A DNA stretch of 64,000 nt from Gonatopus flavifemur (GCA_018340375.1 JAFFJZ010000001.1:10124001-10188000), one strand, 5' to 3'. Shown: positions 24,216 through 35,574, numbered from the stretch's first letter. Made by a program: numbers and translations. The notes: generated by a model not told the origin, from the letters alone.

Positions 24216-24989
24216 AGATTCACCGCAATTCATCAATGGTTTGGGAATTTGCAGTTCTTGCAGTTTGCAAAGCCTCATTACGCAATCTAGATCTCATCAA
24301 AATCGGTAATTTTTTTGCTGAATTGAAGTTAACTAAGCCCTCAAGCATCAATGCGAACTGCTGCAAACTCCTGATAACTACAATCTTCTTGACTACCAGT
24401 ATAAATTGATATTGAAGTGAGAGCGTTATGTAGTTTGATATATGCATTAGCCATGTTGTTTTCAAGATTCTGTAGTTCTGACCAATAAGAATATTTAGAA
24501 TCACTTGGAATATCTAGTAAGCTATGTTGAGAACTTCCTGCAGAACTTAGGGTCTCTCTTCGTTTTTTGTTTCAGGGGTGAAATTCAGTAATAACTCTTT
24601 ATCGCCAATCAAAGTTCTATTGTTATCAGTGTGATTCGTTTAATCAGGAGTAAAAACTAGTTGGTGTATTATTTGAAAGGGATCAAAGGCGTCTTTGAAA
24701 TTTTCTTAAGTTTCTGATTGTAAATCACTATCGAGAGCTTTATTCTCGTTATCAGTCGGTGTTGGTGTGTGGAATAATTGTTTCCGCGGTTTGAAAGGAT
24801 CTTCGGATTTTTTATTGTTGTGTCGAGAGGGAGTCCTGAAACTTGTTGTTCAGTTTGTCCGTCTAAATCCTTAGTTTGACTTTGCAAAGTGGGGCCAGAC
24901 ATTCGAAATTCATTTCTTTTCAAAGATTCTCGTTTTGAATAATACTTGAAGTTGTTGTGAAAAGTTTCAAAATGTCGTTCGTAATATAT
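24216..24989 (-). other. Possible retroelement-like remnant, unidentified
   Basis: Two minus-strand frames (24220-24504 and 24669-24923) have polar, non-membrane composition rich in Gln, Asn and Thr (for example TLQSQTKDLDGQTEQQVSGL). They could be a decayed gag-like protein, but I see no zinc knuckle or other diagnostic motif, and the frames are broken. Function unknown. Confidence 0.2.
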
Positions 24990-25169
24990 TCAATTTAGTT
25001 ACTTATTGAAGTTTTCGAATGATTTCATAACGCGTTTGATTGGAAAAATTCTTTTTTTCATAATTCTTGTTCATTCAGGGATCTTTTAGATTGCTCAAAT
25101 TATAATAACTTGATTCGTTATAAATTCGAATTTTATTTGATGATACGATTCGTTGCTCAAGATTAATTA

Positions 25170-26384
25170 TTAGGTGTATAACTTTGCTTCCGCCGTTTTG
25201 CAATAGATGGCCGTAGCGGTGAGTGGGAGTTGAAATAAATAGATTATAGATGTCATACAATGAGCTTAGGTATTTGTAACCATAACGCCATCGAAATATT
25301 AGTCGATTTGTGTCTGCATCATAAAGTTATTTTCGATTAAACATGTCAGCTTACGAGCCAAATTCTCGCCATTTGCGGGAGGTTTTAATTTTCTGCTTCA
25401 ATATGAGGAAATCTGCGGCTGAAGCTCATCGAATGCTCTCAAATACCTATGGTGAGGCCGCTATTAGTGAAAGAGCGTGCCGAGAGTGGTTTCAACGCTT
25501 CAAGGACGGTGATTTTAACGTCGAAGACCAGCGTGGCGGTGGAAGAGAGAAGGTTCTCGAAGATGCAGAATTGGAGGCATTACTTGATCAAGACTCGTGT
25601 CAAACGCAACAAGAATTAGCAGGATCATTGGGAGTGATGCAACCAGCCATTTCAAAACGCCTGAAAGTCATGGGAATGATTCAGAAACAAGGAAATTGGG
25701 TGCCGTACGAGTTGAAGCCGAGAGATGTTGAACGGCGTTTGTGTGTTTGTGAACAGCTGCTTGCAAGGCAAAGGCGGAAGAGATTTCTGCATCGCATTGT
25801 GACTGGGGACGAAAAATGGGTTCATTACGATAATCCCAAGCGCAGAAAATCATGGGGATATCCCGGCCATGCTTCCACGTCGACGGCCAAACCGAATATT
25901 CACGGTTCCAAGGTTATGCTCGGTATTTGGTGGGACCAGCTCGGCGTAGTATATTATGAGTTGTTAAAACCGACTGAACTAATCACAGACGATCGTTATC
26001 GGACGCAATTAATGCGTTTGAGCCGAGCATTGAAAGACAAACGGCCGCAATACAACGAGAGACATGATAAATGATTTTACAGCATGACAATGCTCGACCC
26101 CATGTTGCGAAAGTGGTCAAGACATACTTGAAAACTTTGAAATTGGAAGTCCTACCCCACCCGCCGTATTCTCCAGACGTTGCTCCCTAAAAAATTGGAT
26201 CGATTCGTGAATCGCTTCAAAAGATGACCAGTTTTTTCAACGCGGGATTCGTATGCTGCCCGAAAGATGGGAGAAAGTAGTGGCCAGCGATGGACAATAC
26301 TTTGAACCATGAATGTATAACCAGTTTTTTACAATAAAGCCTCGAATTTCGGAAAAAACGGCGGAAGCAAAGTTATACACCTAA
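25170..26384 (+). mobile_element. Mariner element, Mos1-related lineage, damaged
   Basis: Terminal inverted repeats TTAGGTGTATAACTTTGCTT continuing CCGCCGTTTT (about 30 bp), flanked by TA at 25168-25169 and 26385-26386. The length of 1215 bp is slightly under full size because of a deletion near the transposase C-terminus. TIRs and protein differ clearly from the 7.4 kb and 32.5 kb mariners, so it is a separate lineage. Confidence 0.92.
25343..26312 (+). pseudogene. Mariner transposase pseudogene
   Basis: 243 codons are intact from MSAYEPNSRHLREVLIFC through two helix-turn-helix regions, WVPYELKPRDVERR and the first catalytic Asp in RIVTGDEKWVHYD, up to RPQYNERHDK. A one-base loss near 26070 then shifts the frame; the second Asp motif (QHDNARPHV) and HPPYSPDVAP follow in the new frame. 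A deletion near 26190 removes the third Asp region (SDYHLF) and more, before the end MLPERWEKVVASDGQYFEP. Non-functional. Confidence 0.92.
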
Positions 26385-26984
26385 TATTTTGTTCGTTATT
26401 TGCTAAAAATTGATCATTGTGCTCACAAATTGTTCAAAATTGGTTATTTTGCTCGTGAATTGTTCAAAATAGATTGTTCGTTACGTTACTTTATTACAAT
26501 TCCTCAAATTCCACTTTGTCTTAGTTGCTCGAAATTGTTTTGCTCAAAACTAATTTGTTCTAGTTGCTCAAAATTATATTGTTTCAATTTCTCGAAAATT
26601 GATTTGCTTAGAATCGTTTTGTTTTAGTTGCTCAAAAATGCTCAATGAATTATCTTTGTTTTTGTTGAAGAATTTACAAATGCGTTTTTGACATTGTTTG
26701 CAACCGTGACTTGGACTGTGCTCTCGTTCGTAGCTGCACGAAGAAAAAATGGTTTGCTACTATAGCACCTACAAAGACATTTGTTGTTCTTGCAAAAATA
26801 TTCAATCCAGCAGTTAGGACGTTAGTTCTATCAACAAGTTTGTCTACGTTAGCAAAAATATGCAGTTGTTCCAATCATTTCTCTTGCTCTTTCAGCTAAT
26901 TTTTTCTGTAGGCGCTATAGTAACAGACCTGCTTGTTATGCCAGCAATACTTTTTTCTCCGTGTGTGTCTCTGAATGCGTCTTT

Positions 26985-27423
26985 ATTGTCGTCTCTCGAA
27001 CATTTCGAAGGATAATACCAAATCTGGTTGAATGCTGGCGCGACTTCGGCTCACCACAACAGCCGGATTGCCAAGATCGTCATTTTAACGTCAATCGACT
27101 ACCGATTCCGTAGTCGGCCACAGTCCTATCGATACTGGCACATTGTCGTCTCTTGTACATATTGAATGATAACACCAACTCTGGTTCAGTACTGGCGCGG
27201 TTCCGTTTCTCTGCGATCTGGGTATTATACAGGCAGTATCAATTCGATACTGGCCCGAGACCGTCTCAACGTAAGCCAATACCGTCTGAAATCCGGCGAA
27301 CGTTTGGCGCCAGTTGAAAAACGGTGATGATTCTGAATAGGCACAGTTATTTTTGCCGAAGTCTGGCAAATACATCTTTGCCAGTACCACGCCATTTGTC
27401 AACTCTGGCTATTTCCACATGGG
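26985..27423. repeat. Family B-like element with two 157-bp units
   Basis: TTGTCGTCTCTCGAACAT at 26986 and TTGTCGTCTCTTGTACAT at 27143 start two direct repeats that continue ATAATACCAAATCTGGTT / ATAACACCAACTCTGGTT and CTGGCGCGACTTCG / CTGGCGCGGTTCCG. The right edge TTTCCACATGGG then TA matches a family B end (reversed: TA, CCCATGTGGAAATAGCC). CpG-rich compared with its surroundings. Confidence 0.55.
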
Positions 27424-27732
27424 TAAATTTGTCCGTACTGTGACTTGAAATTCTCAACAAAAGATAATTTTATTTTGATTGAATTCATTTGAACCATGAT
27501 TCGAATATTATTTTTTGATAATTTTGGTTCATTGAGTAATTGATTTTGTTTCAAAGTAAAGATAGACTTGAGTATTCCATATGCGAAGTTTGAAATGTTC
27601 GTTGCGTTATCCGAAGTTTGAAAGATCGTTATAATTTGAGAATACATGAAAATTGAGAAAAAAATATAACTTCTTTTTCCCATGCTCCGTTCGTTTGATC
27701 CTACCGGGTGCGCCAAGACTTTTATCCCTATG

Positions 27733-27885
27733 TTACGTCTAGAGATATTCAAAAAATATTTTTTTCAGTAACAATGAGATAGGAATTATTATAAATATTG
27801 ATACCTGAAAATATAAGTTGCCCTATTTTGTGTGGGGAACAAGAGTGAGGAGAAACACAGCAATTGAGAAAGGAAGGTTTAATAA
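27733..27885. repeat. Repeat copy 2 (empty site for the MITE)
   Basis: Paralogue of 23851-24215 without the MITE; reads CAATGAGATAGGAATT where copy 1 is interrupted. Followed to 28300 by AT-rich DNA containing GAAATTCTTGACAGTCAAT, GAGATTCTCGACAGGCGAT and (after the next MITE) GAAATTCTTGACAGTCAAT again, a short repeated phrase. Confidence 0.65.
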
Positions 27886-28304
27886 AAACATTGAATTGAT
27901 AATGAAAACACAATAATATCTATTATGCTAAGCATCTGAACAAATCTGCATGCATCAATTCATTTTCATACCTCTTCAACAATTCCAAATCTTTCAAACA
28001 GAAAATTTCGATATTTTCTCAAACATTATATTTCATCTTAGAATTTAGTTTTTTAATTTGAATTAGAACTGCTTCTTTTGATTCGAAGTCTTCTTCCTAA
28101 CATTTAATCTATTCTCCAATATCAGCCATACTCTGATAACGTACAGATATTGTCTTTATTTTAGTGGTTCGAATGTAATTGTTGCCAATTGAACATTAGC
28201 GAAATTCTTGACAGTCAATTTTTCTCCATCAATGTTCAATTTTCAACCATTCCTTTGAATTGGTAACTGTGAGATTCTCGACAGGCGATTTTTCCCACAA
28301 TATG

Positions 28305-28744
28305 CACTGTAAAAAATCGAAAACGAGATTCTCGTTCCTAATTGTAAATCTAATTCAAAAAAATGTGTGATACCTATTATCATTCTGAATATAGGCAAAA
28401 TACAAAGACCAAGTTGGATTTTCACAAAAATTTTGTAAATACACTACTTTGAATACTGGCATATTACAGTACATTTGTAAATTTCGGATAAATAAATGGA
28501 ATTTTTTCATAAAATTGGTAAAAACTTCACTTTCAAAGTAGGTAATAAACTTCCTTACATTGAAAGTGACATATTCACAGACGGTTGGGAAATTACAGGT
28601 TCTTGGTAAAGTTGCCACACTGAATGAAGGACATTCACATTTATTTCCGCATGAATTTAACACTCATAGTAGTGAATTAACATCAATTTAATGGAAAAAC
28701 GTCACTTCGAAAGTGGTAAATTTCAAACCAATTTTTTCACAGTG
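28305..28744. mobile_element. Family A MITE, 440 bp, TG-flanked
   Basis: Ends CACTGTAAAAAATCG and, reversed, CACTGTGAAAAAATTGG. The flanking dinucleotide is TG on both sides. Internal ACTTTCAAAGTAGG and ACATTGAAAGTGAC words recur. No coding. Confidence 0.7.
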
Positions 28745-28749
28745 TGGTT

Positions 28750-29515
28750 GTCTCCCACTAAGACTTGTGAAATTCTTGACAGTCAATGCTTTCCACAAAT
28801 GTTAATCCAAAGAAAAATCACACTTCACAAAACATTTTGAATATTCACTTTTTACTTGAACACTGAAATGAAAAGATCCGAACTTGAAGAATTTTACACT
28901 CAGTTGAAAGTTACTCGAACTTAACAATCTAAAAGAGAGAATTAAACACTTCGCAGTAAAATCACACTTGCACTTGAGAAGGATTTGAACTTGAGCTTGA
29001 GTTGAACTTGTAGAAATGTTGAAAAGATTTGAAGTTTGACACCTCAAAGGCTATATAGAAAGAGAAAACTAAGACAAAACGAACAACTGAGAACTGAAGA
29101 ATTAGAACTGTCTAGAAGGTCCAGTGCATCAGCTTTTGTGATAATGGTGGCCCCTACTCATCAATATGGCAGACTTGCTTCGGCCAAGTTAGAAAAATGC
29201 ACTTTGACTATATAGATAATGACCTCAAGCATTGTGAAACAGATATTCATCGTGTCAGTTCACGGTGCAGTTATGGTACCTAGACTAAAGTCAAACTATG
29301 ATTCAGAATTCCTGAAATGAGAATATCTAAGAAGGAAGTATTGATTAAACATTCTTCGATTTCAATGAATATTAAAATCACTTATTCATCACATTCATAA
29401 AGAATAAAGAAAATATTTGATTTTAAGTTCATTTAGAAAGTATGTACGATCAGTTGTTTATTAGATTCATATGAAAAATTGAAATATACATATACGTAGA
29501 AAAAAACGATTCCAT
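28750..29515. other. No recognisable gene
   Basis: At 28800-29060 there is a run of GAACTTGA/ACACTTGCACTTGAG words. This may be an old repeat. No splice-framed exon was found. Confidence 0.3.
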
Positions 29516-29521
29516 CACACT

Positions 29522-29690
29522 CTCTAAACTCAAATCAGTAGGAACCATAAAAAATCTGTCAAATTTCACTGGTAATCAATGTTAAGTCTCCCATTGATTC
29601 AAACAGTGGAATCAATGGAAGACTTAACATTGATTACCAGTGAAATTTGACAGATTTTCAGTACTTTTCTCTGATTCGGACTTAGAAAGC
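29522..29690. mobile_element. Family C foldback, about 170 bp
   Basis: The centre is a long perfect hairpin: AAAATCTGTCAAATTTCACT, GGTAATCAATGTTAAGTCT against the inverted copy, around TGATTCAAACAGTGGAATCA. The outer ends CTCTCTAAACTCAAATCAG and, reversed, TTTCTAAGTCCGAATCAG are family C. Confidence 0.75.
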
Positions 29691-30127
29691 AGGAATCTCT
29701 CAAAATTAACCTGAATGTGTAACACATGATGGAATTGATTTACTAAAGCAAATACAAATGTTCACGTTGTATTCCTTCGTCGAAGCTAGAATCAGATCAA
29801 CTAACATACAAGAATCGACTACTTCAAATTACCATAATCAAGCAAATGACATAATCCAATGAGGGGAATACAATTTAATGTCCTCTTACGTTTTATTTGA
29901 TTGCTTAATGAATTCGAACCCATTGAACGATAAAATAATGAATAGCCCAGAAAAACATCACATGTAGGAATATTTTTAAAATTATACATATGGTTTATAT
30001 ATAATTAATTACAGTTTATATTGACTTTATATTCTTTGGAGAAGCCACGAAGCAAATAGTACAGAAAGTGAACATTGCAGCTACCTCAACTCTCTCGCTA
30101 ATGAAGTTTACAAAAATCAACTCCTGA

Positions 30128-30838
30128 GAACAGGTGAGCAAATTGTTTGACTGTCTGGTCTTCTCCACAATGTTGCATTCTTCGCCGGTGTGGAGTATTA
30201 ATTATTTGGAGGCATTAGAAAGAGTTCAGGGGCAATTTTTCAAAAAGCTTTTAAGGCTCCCTAGATGCACTGCCAACTACGCAGTGCGGTTAGAAATAGG
30301 AAGGACCCACTTATCAGCGAAAATTTTCAAAATTATATTAAACTGGATTTCAAAAATTCTTAATATGACACCGGATAGATTCCCGAAAATTTGCTTCTTA
30401 AGATTGATGGAACTGTCCACTAGGAATGATTGTATTGACAAATATAATTGGATAGGTAGCTTAAAAGAAATTTTTTTTCTCCTATCGGGGAGCTAGACAT
30501 AGGGAAGGAGGTGGATACCTTGAAAAGAGTAGAAGTAAGAAAAAGAGTTCTGCAAAAATACACTGCCTATATTGTAGAAATTGACAAAAATAGAGCTCTT
30601 AGATTCACCTCCTTAGTGATCTTTCCTAGTTTGGAATGGGAAGATGAGAAAGCGAAACATTTCAACCTCTCCTGTACTATGGAATTGAAAAAATTTTTTT
30701 CTCAACTACGGCTAACAAATATCGTAGTTCCAAGATTAGTTTATAAGAATAAAATATATAATCTGAACAATGCGAACAACTGTGCAAATTGTAATAAGAA
30801 CAATGTTAATATTTTTCATTGGATCGTTGAGTGTGTTA
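30128..30838 (+). pseudogene. C-terminal part of a jockey/R1-like non-LTR polyprotein
   Basis: It begins in the post-RT thumb (LSKLFDCLVFSTMLHSSPVW, then NYLEALERVQGQFFKKLLRL and YAVRLEIGR). The frame breaks at the T8 run at 30471-30478, so two frames must be read. It ends with CANCNKNNVNIFHWIVEC, the C-x2-C-x8-H-x4-C zinc knuckle found at the C-terminus of these elements. Then an unrelated insertion starts. No endonuclease or catalytic RT motifs remain. Confidence 0.85.
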
Positions 30839-32290
30839 CGTAGCGAAACAGGGTTTCACTCTATAGCAAATTTATTTATTTGTCGACACGACCTGAGCGG
30901 CTAGGTCAAGTCGCTTATGTGGGTTTGTTCAGATTCTAAGTTCGCCGAAGGTTGTAAAGAAGACCTAAGGCGGCAACCGTAGTCGTATTCTCAAAAAAAC
31001 TTCAACATAAGTTCTCAAGGATTGTAAATGAAAATTCGAACGAAATGGAGATGTGCAGTTTGGAGATAGTAAGAGAGAAGATCGTTAAGTAAGGTAAGTG
31101 ACAAATATATTTCTCTATTTAAATTAAGAACAAAATGACATTAATACTTGGAGTTATGTGAGTGTGGGAAGATGTGTGTTTGTGCGTGCGTAATACAGTT
31201 TTTTTTTCTTACTCTTTGTTGTCTATTGAGAATCGCTGGTGATCCCGCTGGAGCTGGTCCTGAAGGGAGCAGTGTGGATGATTGGACGGTAATGAGGAAC
31301 AAATGGAGCCAAAATTCGGAGCCTAGGTCCCTCGTCTTGGATGGTGGTTCGCGCACTGAGTTTACACTACGACATTTCTTATTTAACCTAACTCAAAAGA
31401 TGAATTTTTAAGTGCGAAGATAAATAGAATGATATGAGAGCGTTAATGGTCGGTTCTTCTGACAAGGTGGAATTTGTCAGAGAAGAATGTTACCGGCACG
31501 TGGAACTTGTGAGACGGTGTCACGGTACCCAAAGACTAGTTTATAACTTTGATTGGTAACGCCGCGAATTACACGATCTCTTGCACAAGACGTGTCCCCG
31601 ATAAATCCCGAAAATGTACTCTGGTGTTTTTATCGTGCATGCTCTATTTATAAGAGTGCAGATTTCTTAATTATGGGAGTGGGGACTCACGTGATTGCGA
31701 TTTTTGCTGTATTCGGCAAAGTTCCACGGTTGTTATGCTCAATAATTTCGTGGTGTGTGCGAGAAGGGAAAGAGGTATTAGGAAAAGGAAAGAAACAAAG
31801 GTGCATACCGGACTTTGGACTCTGCTCGAAGCATCATCAGCGATTTTCAAAGTCGACGCGTATTTTAAAGATTGTATGAATCATTTGAAGTCATCTAAAA
31901 GGAAATAATAATTGAATTGTGTTTAGTTAAAAATGTTTACAATTAAAAGGTGTTTATGGTCTAATGGTATGTTTTTGAGAAACTATGTTCCAGTAAATGA
32001 AAATAAGTTGATGAAAGAATGCAGAAGAGGAAGATCGAAAAGAAATCAAGGTGGCTACGGGATTTCGTAGTCGTGAATCTCGTATAATCGAATGTGACCG
32101 GATGTAAGATTGCTGAGGTTGCAATCATGGTTCACTTTGGTGATTTCTGTTCGTTCTTAGGAAGCCTAATATTTCAACTATATAAGATAATGTTTAAAGA
32201 GTAAGGATCAAGAAAGCGAAACGAAGTTAAACGAATGAATTGCATTTTCTAAAATCATTATTATATTGTACAGCTTTCTGGATTCTTCTC
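30839..32290. other. Insertion of unknown type in the non-LTR remnant
   Basis: Less AT-rich and CpG-richer than its neighbours. It begins near TGTTACGTAGCG (30834) and contains a TATA-like CTATTTATAAGAG at about 31644-31656 and a plus-strand donor-like AAG|GTAAGT near 31074. A long terminal repeat left by a retrotransposon would fit the start and the TATA box, but I found no matching end with target duplication. The 87-108 codon frames have no recognisable domain. Confidence 0.3.
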
Positions 32291-32297
32291 CTTTGTT

Positions 32298-32483
32298 GAA
32301 AATGTAGAAACAATTCGAATTCTCATACATTGTGAAGGGATTGTACGATGCGATCCGAATTATTTCCAATTACGAATAAAAACAATAGATGAGGTTTTTG
32401 GTTGGCACATCACAAGTGCGAATCCTTTAATAAGGAAAGGGAGAAGACACGTCTGCTGGAGGATTATGAAAATTCACCCGTAA
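32298..32483 (+). pseudogene. Second short non-LTR C-terminal fragment
   Basis: The open frame ENVETIRILIHCEGIVRCDP... resembles the zinc-knuckle tail again (NVnIFHWIVEC versus NVETIRILIHC), with the knuckle His replaced by Arg. It then runs about 45 codons to a stop. It overlaps in content with the end of the 30.1-30.8 kb fragment, so the insertion lies between two partly redundant pieces. Confidence 0.4.
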
Positions 32484-32520
32484 ACTTTTTGGATATATTG
32501 AACAACCCAAAGGAGAAATA

Positions 32521-33813
32521 CGAGGGTGGATTGATAAGTTTCCGGCCTGACCAAGAGATGGGGCCACTAGGCCTACCTTGAGGTGGCGTTCTATAGTACC
32601 ATCCTTAGATAGCTTGTAGCTATAGTTTCAGTCCGATCGCCATGTTAGTTTAGTTTTGAGAGCACGCTGACCAAGACGACTCTGTGTTTTTCGTAAAAAT
32701 GGAAAAGCTGGAAAATCGTGCTGTCATCAAATACTTTTATTTGAAGGGGTTAACGCCGAAGGAAATTAAAGAAGAGATGGACTCAACACTGGGGACATCC
32801 TCCCCATCATATTCAACCGTTAAGCAGTGGGTTTCCGAGTTTAAAAAGGGTCGTGTGAGCACCTCTGATGAGCCTCGCTCAGGACGCCCCATTGAGGTCA
32901 CAACTCCAGATATGATCGAAAAAATCCATCAAATAGTGCTGAAAGATCGCAGATTAAAAGTTCGTGAGATAGCTGAGACCTGTAAGATGTCATATGAACG
33001 TGTACAGAATATTTTGCACCAACATTTGTATATGGAAAAGCTCTGTGCAAGATGGGTGCCGCGTTTGCTAACAGTCGACCAAAAATTGATTCGAAAGAAC
33101 ATTTCTACCGCCAATTTGGCGTTGTATAAGCGTAATCCAAGCGAATTTTTGCGTCGATTCGTAACCGTTGACGAAACTTGGGTCCACCACTACACTCCTG
33201 AAACCAAAGAACAGTCTAAACAGTGGATTGGACCAGGGAACCAACTCCAAAGAAGGCAAAAACAATTTTTTCGGCGAACAAGGTTATGGCTACTGTTTTT
33301 TGGGATGCAAGAGGTATTATATACATTGATTACCTTGAAAAGGGTAAAACTATCACTGGTCAATACTACGCAGACTTATTGCAACGTTTGAGCCACGAAA
33401 TGAAAATTAAACGACCTCATCTGGCGAAGAAAAAAATCTTGTTTCATCACGATAACGCACCAGCGCACACGTCAATCGTTGCGATGGCTAAAATCAACGA
33501 TCTGAAGTTTGAATTAATGCCGCACCCTCCCTACTCTCCAGACCTAGCCCCGAGTGACTATTATCTGTTTCCTAACCTCAAAAAATGGCTTGGCGGTAAG
33601 AGATTTGCGAACAATGAAGAAGTAATCGAAGCTGTAAATGGGTATTTTGAGGAGCTTGACGAATCAGTCTATAGAGATGGCATTACTAGACTAGAACACT
33701 GCTATGAGAAATGTATCAGCCTTGGAGGAGATTATGTTGAGAAATAAAAAAAAAAAAATTCTTAAAAACGTTGTTTTTCTTGGTCAGGCCGGAAACTTAT
33801 CAATCCACCCTCG
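32521..33813 (+). mobile_element. Irritans-type mariner, complete with perfect TIRs
   Basis: Terminal inverted repeats of about 36 bp, identical on both sides (CGAGGGTGGATTGATAAGTT then TCCGGCCTGACCAAGA). TA duplications at 32519-32520 and 33814-33815. Length 1293 bp, the normal size for this group. It lies within the non-LTR remnant. Identical ends and a nearly open transposase make it the youngest mariner in the window. Confidence 0.95.
32699..33747 (+). pseudogene. Irritans-type mariner transposase, one frameshift
   Basis: About 348 codons. [20 protein letters not shown] starts the N-terminal helix-turn-helix pair (first Met in this family; an upstream Met at 32684 is in frame). [14 protein letters not shown] has catalytic Asp 1, LFHHDNAPAHTS Asp 2 and PDLAPSDYYLFPNLKKW Asp 3 with DD34D spacing; WVPRLLT is the linker. 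A single missing base near 33236-33240, between GPG and the PTPKKAK block, shifts the frame. Otherwise it reads through to GGDYVEK. Himar1-like; inactive as it stands. Confidence 0.93.
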
Positions 33814-33951
33814 TATATGTGGAAATTATTACATTTCAGCATGGAAATAATGGAGCGCTTATCCCTCCAGGACCTGGTCAATATATCGGAATAGTGGCAT
33901 AGAATTATTATTTAGATATAGGATTTTCCTTTTTTTTGTTCGTTTTCTCTT

Positions 33952-34186
33952 CACCGAGAGGAAAAGCATACTGCAGAAGTATTGACGCACTGAAGTTCCT
34001 AATACATTTGTCATAACGTGCTTCCAACGCTCGGTACCCATGCTTAGAAAGCATGTGACACATACCCAAAAAGCATGGTCTCGTGCGTTAACTGCATGAG
34101 TCCCGAGCGTTAAAAGTACGTTGTAACAAGTGCGTTAGAAGCATTGAAGTGTGTCATGCTTCTAAAGCATGCTTTTTCTCTCGGTG
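33952..34186. mobile_element. MITE with CACCGAGAG ends, 235 bp
   Basis: Ends CACCGAGAGGAAAAGCATAC and, reversed, CACCGAGAGAAAAAGCATGC. Inside are GAAGCATG/CATGCTTC palindromes (CATGCTTAGAAAGCATG, ATGCTTCTAAAGCATG). The flank is TT on both sides. Related in layout to family A. Confidence 0.7.
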
Positions 34187-34214
34187 TTCTTACTGTTATG
34201 TTTTTGTGGAGGAG

Positions 34215-34645
34215 GTTCTTCTTCAAATTAGTTTGATCCTATAAGTTGAAATCAAGATTCTCTAGCGCTAGATCTAAAGAAAAGGATGAATATAGTTCAA
34301 TTACACTATATAGATTCATTTAGGAATGAAGGGGCAATGTATGCTCCGTTTTCTTTCACCTTTTAAATTGATAGATGTGCACTTGGATAATCGTAAGCAA
34401 TATTTTTTTTGTTTTGTTCTGTAAAGGAAGTTAGGTAGACCTATAAGATGAAATCAGGATTCTCAAGATTTAGAACTAAGGAAATAGATGAACATAGTTT
34501 AATTACACTCTATAGACTAATTTAAGAATAAAGAGACAATGTATGCTCCGTTTTTTTTTTGTTTTTAATATTGTAAGTTTGTAAAGAGACTCAGTTGTAT
34601 GTTCTATAGAACTAAGACAAATAAAACTACTACTACTACTACTAT
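34215..34645 (+). repeat. Duplicated 3' segment and (CTA)n tail
   Basis: Two direct copies about 200 bp apart (ATCCTATAAGTTGAAATCAA ... CAATGTATGCTCCGTTTTC near 34240-34360 and ACCTATAAGATGAAATCAG ... CAATGTATGCTCCGTTTTT near 34440-34556). Then GAACTAAGACAAATAAAA and a CTA microsatellite at 34627-34645. This fits the 3' untranslated end of the non-LTR element that starts near 30.1 kb, with a microsatellite tail. That link is inferred. Confidence 0.5.
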
Positions 34646-34649
34646 TAAA

Positions 34650-35324
34650 TTCATATACATATATTATATACGATTATAAGTGTACAAATGACATATAATT
34701 TTGAGGGATTTCCCACATAAGACATATTAATCGCGAGTTTCAATTCGATTCTTTGTAATACACTTGACATTTTCCAATTGAATGTTGATGAATAACCAAC
34801 ATTCAACGATTTCATAGTTCAATATCCCGTTACCGAAGGCAGATTCAACCATTCTCAAAATAACGTGTCTGAGTTGATGATATGCGTGATCTCAGAAAGA
34901 ATAGACTTTCCATATATTTGAAATCCCCCAGCGTACATAGTTCTAGTGTCAGATAGAATGAAGAACTTCTGGTTAGACTCGTGAAAGAACGATGGACGTG
35001 GATGGGTGTTGAAAACTACATTCACCATATTTTCAGCGAATATTCTAGTATTTCTTCATTCAGTTCATTCGTTTCCACTCAATGAATTTTGTATTATATA
35101 CTGTCGAAAGAATGTAAGCAACGCGTTATTCGTGTTTACAAGATTGTTCATGAATATTTACAAGCAATTAAAACATTTTCCTGCATTATTCAGATACACA
35201 AAAAGATGGAATTATGTTAGGATGTTTGTAATATATCGGAATAATATTAGATAGTCTTAGATATGAAAAGACATGGAAATATAAAAATTGAATAAATAGT
35301 TACGTCGGTAGATGGCAATTAGGT
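34650..35324. other. No recognisable feature
   Basis: AT-rich, no gene or repeat end seen; an 82-codon frame here is not convincing. Confidence 0.3.
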
Positions 35325-35326
35325 TA

Positions 35327-35574
35327 GGGACCCTTCAATGAGGGATGAGACAATCAGTTCTTTACTTGCCACCATTAATGGGATAGGGGTTAGTTTACGC
35401 GTCATTCGAGTGAAATTGAATAATTCATTAAAATCATGACGGAATAATGGGATTTATATTATATTTTCAATGGACCACTCAATATTATTCACTCGACGAT
35501 GCATAAATTAGCCATCTATTTTTTTATTATCCCATTAATGGCAACCGTTGTCTTATCCCTCACTGGAGGATCCC
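35327..35574. mobile_element. MITE with GGGAYCCTTCAATGAGGG ends, 248 bp
   Basis: Left GGGACCCTTCAATGAGGGAT; right reversed GGGATCCTCCAGTGAGGGAT. Both continue into GACAA and then TGCCA(C)CATTAATGGGATA. TA-flanked at 35325-35326 and 35575-35576. Arms of about 60 bp. Different from families A-D. Confidence 0.75.

Larger units (their letters stand above)
24990..26650. repeat. TTGCTCAAAATT motif array split by a mariner
   Basis: Units such as TTGCTCAAATTA, TTGCTCAAGATT (left of the mariner) and TGCTCACAAATTG, TTGCTCGAAATTG, TTGCTCAAAATTA, TTGCTCAAAAATG (26395-26645) recur at 25-45 base spacing. The mariner at 25170-26384 interrupts the array. Termini of the array were not identified. Confidence 0.5.

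Noticed and set aside
30834..32280. Confident solo LTR call
   Set aside because: The TG start and TATA box are suggestive, but no CA end with a target duplication could be matched.
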